A stretch of DNA of 36,330 bases from contig NC_049979.1 of assembly GCF_000003815.2 (NCBI RefSeq), forward strand, positions 22,604,041 to 22,640,370. The letters run 5' to 3'. This DNA comes from Branchiostoma floridae (Eukaryota > Chordata > Leptocardii > Amphioxiformes > Branchiostomatidae). How positions within the stretch are numbered: position 1 is the first letter of the stretch; the number at the start of each line of letters is the position of its first letter. Under the pieces are notes generated by a model. That model was given only the letters and a program-made list of their open reading frames with translations. It searched no databases and had not been told where the DNA came from. Shown piece by piece: positions 31,533 to 36,330 of the stretch. The translations under genes and the position numbers were made by a program.

Positions 31533-32338
31533 CAACTGTGTCAACATTATTATACTTTCTATGTACCCAGATTTGTCCGATGTCCCGAGAATTGATGGAA
31601 AGATTAAGATTCTTTGTATGAATGTATGTTATAGAAGATATATTTCAGTATAAAATTTGGTGTAACAAAGGAAGTGCATAAAGATATATAAAAGTGCATT
31701 TATTTAGTCTAACTATGGCTGACAATATGATAATCACAAAGTGCTACTTACTGAAGGAACTACTAAAACCTGTCGGGTTTCATCATGAATTGAACAATGG
31801 ACAAGAATATTATTAATATTGACTCAACCTTTTTTTGTTATGCAGAATCAGGACTGTCTTGTTATTCATATAACAAACACCCCCAAAAACTTAACACGAT
31901 GCTTCTCGGAAATGGTACTAGTGTTTCATCTTGATGCCTCAAAACCAGATAACCAATGTAATTTGCTAAAAGGCTTCCTTAGCAGGCTGAAGATTAAACC
32001 AAATGATGTCTTTACATGATGCTGCTTGGTAATGGTGCTGCTAGTTTCTATTTTGAATTCCCATGACTTAATACACCTTTTTTACGTTGCAGACATGATA
32101 CATGTAGGTCGAAACCGATATTGTGGAAATTTGTGTGGTTTGGGGAAAACTAAATGGGAATTGATTTTGATTTTAGAAAAAAGGTTTGTCTGTTTGCCTC
32201 ATTGACATTGTTTTCGATCTATCATGGTTGCCACATCGAGAAAGGTGTTTACACACTCATGGTGTTCACAGGTTCCCCATTAGACCCTCACATCCTTATA
32301 CATGCATATACACTGCTGCTCAGACCCTGATGTCCTTG
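31533..32338. other. Tail-to-tail intergenic interval with candidate 3' UTRs of both genes
   Basis: About 806 bp separate the KNTC1 stop from the stop of the minus-strand gene. A canonical AATAAA reads on the minus strand at 31704-31699, about 635 nt past the minus-strand stop. If used, that 3' UTR would run almost to the KNTC1 stop. On the plus strand I see no canonical AATAAA here; TATAAA at about 31649-31654 is a possible weak variant. Overlapping convergent 3' UTRs are therefore plausible but not shown. No ORF in this interval has support. Confidence 0.45.
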
Positions 32339-35300
32339 TTACATGATGCTGCAAGCTTTACTACTGTTCATGTCATACTCCTTCATGATGGAGTGTCTGC
32401 TGCCAGAGGAGCTGGAGGACTTATCTGACCTGTGGCCCCCCTCCTGGGTCCTGTGACTGGAGCTCCTGCTCCTGGACTCTGGTCCCCAGGTGTCTGATCG
32501 AGCACGGTGACCCACGTTTGTGTTGGAGGCTGATCTGTCATGATGCTTTCTATGGATGTGCATATTCAGTCATGTTAGAGCTAAGTTGACATACATGTAA
32601 CATCTACAAAAATGTAGCATAATTCCACCAGGGTACATTATTCTGCCAACCTGAGAATATATGTCCAAACAGATCGCTAACCCAATGTCCCCAGAATAAT
32701 GCACTCTTGTATACATACAATGTATGTAGACTATGCATAGCCGTGGGTACAGGACTAACGATCTCTCAAACCCACTGTTTTTCAAAGTGGTGGATTTATG
32801 GAATCCGACATTAAAGACTCGAGTTTTCATCTGTGAGTACATTTTGCATTCGGGGCAAAAGCCTAGGGGGGGAGAAGGTTCCCTCTGTTTAAAAGTCTGT
32901 GGTCAGAAGAATTCTGTTGTGAAATAGTATTACAAAACAGTGTCATGATTTTATGGTAATAAAATAAAATCACCTTTTTCACTAGCCAAAAAATGTATCT
33001 TTAAGACCGTAGCTGGATGCACAACATTTAAGTTGGTGTCACCTGTGTGAAGGCTCTTTTCTCTCGGACGACTCCTTTCTCCGGATCTCTCCCAGTGAAA
33101 TGGTCAGCTGGGCTTCCAACTGTTTTACTTTCTGATCCTTCCTCTGTAGTTCTGTCTCTAAAAATAACACCTGAAATAGAGGTAGAACACTGTCATCATC
33201 ATGATCTCAACTGAAAAATGGTTGTACCATTTCTGTTTCCCCAGTATCAAACAAAGAAATACACAACTTTTGCTACCTCCGTGAAAGTAGAGGTATCGTT
33301 TTAAACAAGGTATTTTTTTTTTGTCTTTGCTTTGGTGTATTCAGGTGTAAAAAGAGACTGGCCACCAAATTTCTCCAGCAAGATGGCAGGAAGTGAGCGT
33401 TGTCAGAAGCAGAAAGGGAATTTGCTGCCCTTTATGCCACTTGGCTCTACAAGAGTGAACGAATAACATGTGTCAAGAATAAATACTAACCTTCCTTCCT
33501 AGTTCAGAGATCTCTTGGTCCCTGTTCTCCACGGTGTTTTCTGTTTCCTGCAAGTCGTGCTGTAACTTCCTCACCACGGCCTGTAGGACGGTATTGCCCG
33601 CGTCTGTTTTCTCTGCTGGGTTCCCTACAACCACTGATGGGGAGGTCGTGCTCAACCTGTCAAAATTCAGTACAACCTTCAGTGCATTGCATGGGCTATA
33701 TGATAGATGTTGGTTATAGTCACCTTCATGGAATATATGGATAATATGATGGGAAATGCCAATAAGGGTTAGAATGAAAAGAAGAGGGCCACCGTGAATA
33801 TCATGATATCATCAAGGCTGATGAAATATTAGAAGATGTAGGTTTCCCATAGGCTCTGCGTAGATGAAGGTAAAGATTTCACCACGCCACCAGCTCACTC
33901 AACAGTGGGGAGTGTGAGACTATATATATCAATGCTACCGGAACTCCCATGCTTAAACACTGTGCTCGTGTGGTACCTGCTGGCAGTCTGCTTTAACAAG
34001 TTGCTTACAGCTTCGCGTCTCTTATTTTTCAGGGCTTCCCAGTCACTGTGATCAAACAAATGTGAACCAACATATTTAATGGACATTTCTGTCAGCAATA
34101 TTCAATACGGTTTTGATCCATCGTCGTGATAGAAATTCATATTTGAACTCCAATCAGAGACAGTGCAGTCACACCGTCACTGTCTACACTGTGTTGATTT
34201 AACAATATCATTGTAACAGTATACTAAAGTCTTGTGTTTTACCTTCTAAGTCTGCCAATCACCTCTGCATTCTCTTGAACCGCATCCTCTTCCATCGAAT
34301 CTATGTTCTTCTGTAACTCCGTCCGTAGTCTTGATAACTCCTATAAACACAACACAGAACCAACTGTTTCACCTTCCAAAATGATAGCTTTGCTATTTCC
34401 ACTTACACTGTCGAGGAGGAACTACACGTATTACCTGTCCAAACATCGCCTTCTTTGATTTTTACTCTTAAGACTATTCTTGCAAAAAGAACCCCAAAAT
34501 CTTACCTCGTCCAATAACTTCAAGTCGTCATCCTTGCTGTTGCACATGTCCTGGCGTTTGTCTAAGTACCGCTCCATATCGTCAAGCTGTGAGGCGAATG
34601 TACAAGTTGGTCAACGCCATTGACACAGTAGTACCATCTGCAATTCACGGTGACTTTGACTACCATGATGTTTCATTTGAGTATCTATTGAGATTTACCC
34701 CATTTTTGGACGGATTGGCATAACAGATGATCGACTATCACCTTTTCAACCCTAATCCAAGACTGTAAGATTGCATCTACAGGAGCCCCAGCTTTACGTT
34801 ATTTTTGAAAAGACGTCCAAACACACGCACCCAAAAACAACTTGACGAAAGTGATATTTATAACGTTATGGACTTACCTCTTGTTGGAATTCTTGGCACG
34901 CCTTTTTTCTTGCGACTAGTTCCTTCTCCCAGTCGGAAACTTGGCTGTCATTAACCTCACACTGCTCTACTCTTCTTTCTATCTCCTCTTCCCTCCTGAG
35001 CAAAATTGCACCTCTTTCCTCTAATGTTCTAGTCCTTTCTTCGATGTCCCCTTCCCTCGCAGTGAGCTCCTTATCGACTTCATCACAACGTTGTCGTCTG
35101 TCTTTCACTTTGGACTCAAATCCAGATTTTATCTCTTGTAGGCTTTCCTCTCTTTTCCTCCTGCCAGAAAATAGATGATGTAATCCGATGTTTGTTTTCC
35201 CTAGATTTGCATAGTATTCTGTGCGTGCAATGATGATACAAGTAGCACCCACGAATAAAAACCAATACACATAAACATTACGAATAAATGGACATGTGAC

Positions 35301-35883
35301 ACAACCTCCGATAAATATCTATGGCGTGGGCATAGCTGTTTGGTACCCTCTTTGTAATGAATGAGAAGTATGATAAGATAGAGACATATATAGTGTTAAG
35401 ATCACGCTTTATATGAAAAACTTCTGATCACCTTTCTTCCTCGACCAAAGCGTCCAGCTCCTTGGATTGGGCAAGATATGTCTTCCTCTTGTAGTTCACC
35501 TCTTGCCTTAGTTCTTCTACCTGTGATCGGTTCAATCCATAAACAAAGGTTTCATGACTGTCCGACTGTCTACGTCTCCTTATATTTTACACCATGATGT
35601 TGAGCATGCACGTTGTATCTACGTAGCCTGGGTACCGTCCTGATAGTGTATCGCTCTTACTTTTATCATACACTATATACAGTCGCTTGTCCGCTAAAAA
35701 TTCGAGTGTAGTCCGAATTACGTGTACTAACCGTGTGCCAAGGCTAGTCTCTACTTCAATTTCAATTTGATGCCGCTACATTACCTCTTCTGTTAGTTTG
35801 TCCCGTAGAGTCTTCAACTCTTCGTTCAGCTTGTCGATCTCCGCCGACATTGTGCTGTTAGACTCCTCTGGTTTCTTGTGATT
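32339..35883 (-). CDS. Unrecognised coiled-coil protein with C-terminal CaaX box (9 exons)
   Basis: Exons in order of translation: 35785-35883, 35432-35520, 34878-35160, 34506-34586, 34243-34340, 33977-34045, 33491-33656, 33043-33170, 32339-32549, all GT-AG with matching phases. Together they give 407 codons. The likely start is the ATG reading MSAEIDKLNEELKTL (codon 12 of the first exon), giving 396 residues; an upstream exon could extend it. Residues ~1-250 are heptad-rich and highly charged (LQEIKSGFESKVKDRRQR, REEEIERRVEQ). A short linker rich in Ser, Thr and Val (TTSPSVVVGNPAEKT) follows, then another coil (KLQHDLQETENTVENRDQEI), then a Ser/Arg/His-rich tail ending KACSIM. CSIM fits CaaX, with Met favouring farnesyltransferase, so membrane or kinetochore association is possible. 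It lacks an intermediate-filament rod signature and has no Spindly-like motif that I can find. Confidence 0.85.
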
Positions 35884-36330
35884 CTAAAGATAGGGAAAAC
35901 TGTGGTGAATATTCTTTAACTGCTCCTTCTACATAAGCCACAGATCTAATGTATTATTGCATTGTAATGCAGCCATATTAATTGTTTGTGTTAGTTCCAG
36001 AATATAAAACAGGAAGGCATAGGAAAATGAATGTTGCATTACCGATTACTGTCATGGAAAAATTGGGTAGGAGTCTCTCTTTTTGAATCTTATTCTTTAT
36101 AGATTTCGGCCGAAATGATCGATATCCAATACAGATTAGCACTGTAAAACTGCGGGACATCATAGTATTGGTATTTTCATCACATTCGAAGTATCTTGAT
36201 AAATTGAGCGAAGAAGTACTTCTACACATTCTTGCAAAATCTGTTCAAAGCCTTAAAATGCTAACAGTGTGAAATCAGTTCAGTTCATCCATACATGAAG
36301 TAGTAGTGATGACCAAGAAAGTCCGAAACC
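35884..36330 (-). other. Upstream of the minus-strand coiled-coil gene
   Basis: If MSAEIDKLNEEL is the start, a 5' UTR exon or promoter should lie here or beyond the window. I see an acceptor for the first visible exon (CTATCTTTAG on the minus strand) but no convincing upstream exon, TATA box or other element. Confidence 0.4.

Noticed and set aside
32339-35883. Assignment of the minus-strand coiled-coil gene to Spindly (SPDL1)
   Set aside because: Only the coiled coil plus CaaX architecture and the ROD neighbourhood suggest it; characteristic Spindly motifs are not seen in the translated exons.
32339-35883. Assignment of the same gene to a lamin because of the CSIM terminus
   Set aside because: No intermediate-filament rod end motif, no Ig-like tail domain, and the coil is too short and irregular.
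35978-36229. Minus-strand ORF upstream of the coiled-coil gene as its N-terminal exon
   Set aside because: Its sequence is not coiled-coil-like, no donor site joins it in phase to 35883, and the ATG at MSAEIDKL gives a natural start.
1-36330. Prokaryotic-type defence system, CRISPR array or operon
   Set aside because: The window is a spliced eukaryotic locus; no direct-repeat/spacer array, closely spaced ORFs or ribosome-binding sites are present.

Overview
This is a eukaryotic, intron-dense nuclear window. All 50 introns I modelled are GT-AG. Coding exons are 52-283 nt, separated by introns full of decayed repeats, and there are two assembly gaps (6199-6451 and 11540-11639). The protein content and repeat types suggest an invertebrate deuterostome, most likely a lancelet (Branchiostoma). 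That taxon is an inference from gene similarity and general familiarity with such genomes, not a search result.

Plus strand, 76-31532: the 3' three quarters of KNTC1 (ROD, rough deal), the large alpha-solenoid subunit of the kinetochore RZZ complex (ROD-ZW10-Zwilch). I reconstruct 43 coding exons that join in frame throughout, giving 1574 residues to a TAG at 31530-31532. The N-terminal part, including the expected beta-propeller, lies upstream of the window. A 39-nt candidate cassette exon (6964-7002) would add 13 residues without changing frame.

Minus strand, 35883-32339: nine exons of a mostly coiled-coil protein of about 396-407 residues with a Ser/Arg-rich tail that ends in the CaaX box CSIM, a predicted farnesylation signal. 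I do not recognise the family. It is tail-to-tail with KNTC1, with about 0.8 kb between the stop codons. The neighbourhood is striking because Spindly, a known RZZ partner, is also a farnesylated coiled-coil protein, but the sequence read here does not look like Spindly.

Repeats are concentrated in two long KNTC1 introns. Intron 6 (3014-7138) holds four copies of a repeat with a 95-nt core, other shared modules and a 126-bp direct repeat. Intron 14 (10979-15098) holds three tandem units of a second repeat whose core is also exactly 95 nt and aligns without gaps to the first. It also holds a Tc1/mariner element with roughly 325-350 bp inverted repeats and a decayed transposase, and a palindromic MITE. 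Two more MITE copies lie at 17623 and 24326, tRNA-derived SINE remnants lie in three other introns, and the last KNTC1 intron has a near-perfect 59-nt inverted repeat.

I see no CRISPR array, operon or prokaryotic-type system. The most unusual items are the CaaX coiled-coil gene beside ROD and the fixed-length 95-nt module shared by two repeat families.
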